NCBI GenBank assembly: GCA_902782475.1
Contig: CACZNR010000174.1
Span: forward strand, 1 to 6,482
From: an uncultured Eubacteriales bacterium
Lineage (GTDB): Bacteria; Bacillota; Clostridia; Christensenellales; Christensenellaceae
Length of the DNA: 6,482 nucleotides
Direction of reading: 5' to 3'
In this document: in pieces, positions 5,450 through 6,482 of the stretch
Layout: each line of letters opens with the position of its first letter
Position numbering within the stretch: position 1 is the first letter of the stretch
Position numbers and translations under genes: made by a program
Notes under the pieces: model-generated
What the model was told of the DNA's origin: nothing
Databases searched by the model: none
What the model saw: the letters and a program-made list of their open reading frames with translations, nothing else

Positions 5450-6482
5450 TTACATACGTTCAGGAGCATGGATGCCAAGCAGTCCAAGTCCGATCTTTAT
5501 TACTGCTGCGGTTGCTTCAACAAGTTCCAGCCTTGCTTTGGTTGCGCTAGGGTCCTCATCTATTATCCTTATGTCATAATAGAATTTATTAAAAGTCTGG
5601 GCTATAAGGGTAACGTGCCTTGTTATGAAGAATGGTTCATACTTCTCAGCTGCATCTATTACTACACCAGGGAAATCCGCCAGAAGCTTAGCCAGCTGAT
5701 AACTCTGAGCATTATCCAATGCTTTGTAATCAGGCTCTACACCGTCCAGATCAGGAGCCTTTCTTAATACAGAATTAGCTCTTGCGTATGAATACTGGAC
5801 ATAAGGGCCTGTCTCACCGTCAAAGTTCAATATCTTGTCTATGTCAAATACTATATCCTTTATCCTGCTGTTGGAGAGGGTGCTGTAAACGAGAGCTCCT
5901 ACGCCAACATCCTTTGCTGTTTCTTCCTTGTTTTCAAGACCAGGATTCTTCTCCTCTATAATCTTCTGGGCCTTTTCAATGGACTGCTTCAGAACATCTT
6001 CTAGGAAGATCACACGGCCGCTTCTGGTAGAAAGGGAACCACCTGTCATGGACACCATGCCAAACTTTATGTGTTCCATATCCTTGGCCCATTCATATCC
6101 CATGAGTTCTATGACCTTGAACAGTTGTCTGAAATGAAGATCCTGCTGATATGCAACTACATAGAGATTCTTGTAGAAATCATATGTCTTCTTTCTGTAG
6201 AAGGCACAGGCAAGGTCTCTGGTAGCATAAAGAGTAGCTCCGTCAGATTTGATTATGAGGCATGGAGGCATTCCGTAGTCTTCGAGATCCACTACTTTTG
6301 CGCCGTCACTGTCCTTAAGCAGTCCCTTTTCTTCAAGCTCGTCTATGACCGGCTGCATCTTGTCGTTATAGAATGATTCTCCGGCATATGAATCGAAGTG
6401 TACATCCAGAAGATCATATATCTTCTGTACTTCCTTAAGGGTGAGTTCCTTGAACCATTCAAACAGCTCCATGGCTTCAGGA
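5450..6482 (-). CDS. argS: Arginine--tRNA ligase (ArgRS, class I), N-terminal part outside the window
   Basis: ArgRS attaches arginine to tRNA-Arg and, unusually, needs the tRNA to activate the amino acid. About 344 C-terminal residues are visible. The frame continues past the window edge, so the Met at 6472 is internal and the HIGH motif and the N-terminal additional domain are not seen. Numbering from that Met: LDVHFDSYAGESFYND (22-37), the active-site stretch KSDGATLYATRDLA (75-88), the KMSKS-equivalent loop SLSTRSG (146-152) followed by FLEDVL, and the DALR anticodon-binding domain with FDGETGPYVQYSYAR (217-231), TFNKFYYD (293-300) and the typical ending LGIHAPERM. The loop has no lysine where many ArgRS have STRKG. 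argS is the upstream gene of serS on one transcript; its promoter is not in view. Identity is certain; only the 5' end is missing. Confidence 0.96.
   Translation of the reverse strand, partial: PEAMELFEWFKELTLKEVQKIYDLLDVHFDSYAGESFYNDKMQPVIDELEEKGLLKDSDGAKVVDLEDYGMPPCLIIKSDGATLYATRDLACAFYRKKTYDFYKNLYVVAYQQDLHFRQLFKVIELMGYEWAKDMEHIKFGMVSMTGGSLSTRSGRVIFLEDVLKQSIEKAQKIIEEKNPGLENKEETAKDVGVGALVYSTLSNSRIKDIVFDIDKILNFDGETGPYVQYSYARANSVLRKAPDLDGVEPDYKALDNAQSYQLAKLLADFPGVVIDAAEKYEPFFITRHVTLIAQTFNKFYYDIRIIDEDPSATKARLELVEATAAVIKIGLGLLGIHAPERM

Noticed and set aside
5434..5487. N-terminal extension of SerRS by 18 codons
   Set aside because: It overlaps the end of argS, and the start at 5433 gives the standard SerRS N-terminus with AGAGG at good spacing.
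5111..5767. Long open frame on the + strand (218 codons) opposite serS and argS
   Set aside because: It is antisense to two unmistakable synthetase genes, is rich in Ser and Phe as mirror frames of charged coding sequence are, and has no family motif or convincing ribosome binding site.

Overview
The window shows a bacterial chromosome segment with housekeeping gene content. Moderately AT-leaning composition, AGGAGG-like ribosome binding sites, an ECF vitamin transporter and the flavour of the aminoacyl-tRNA synthetases all suggest a Gram-positive Clostridia member, plausibly Lachnospiraceae. That placement is inference from protein style, not from a marker search.

Layout. (1) Positions 1-1877, + strand: the 3' part of a gene for a fused two-domain ECF-type ABC ATPase, overlapping by 4 bases (ATGA) a membrane S component. 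This is the end of an ECF transporter operon that begins before the window. A long perfect hairpin closes it at 1875-1909. (2) Positions 1923-3023, - strand: ychF, the OBG-family ATPase/GTPase, converging on the transporter operon. (3) Positions 3024-3220: a divergent intergenic region with one outward promoter for each flanking gene and a hairpin at the predicted 5' end of the ychF transcript. (4) Positions 3221-4015, + strand: uppP, undecaprenyl-diphosphatase of the cell-wall lipid carrier cycle. (5) Positions 4095-4134: a strong hairpin with T-runs on both sides, serving as terminator for uppP and for serS. (6) Positions 4150-6482, - strand: serS preceded by argS, 16 bases apart, a two-synthetase operon whose promoter and argS 5' end lie beyond the window.

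How the parts relate. The ATPase and S component form one uptake machine, completed by an EcfT subunit that is not in view. Its substrate cannot be fixed from this sequence; a vitamin, possibly a corrinoid, is the working guess. argS and serS both supply charged tRNA, ychF is ribosome-associated, and uppP recycles the cell-wall lipid carrier. These are separate transcription units rather than one system.

I found no mobile element, CRISPR array, tRNA, rRNA, riboswitch or recognisably new system. The most open question is the ECF substrate and the extra N-terminal helices of its S component. Smaller points of interest are the non-canonical KMSKS region of ArgRS, the divergent motif 2 loop of SerRS, the ychF leader hairpin and the two shared terminators.
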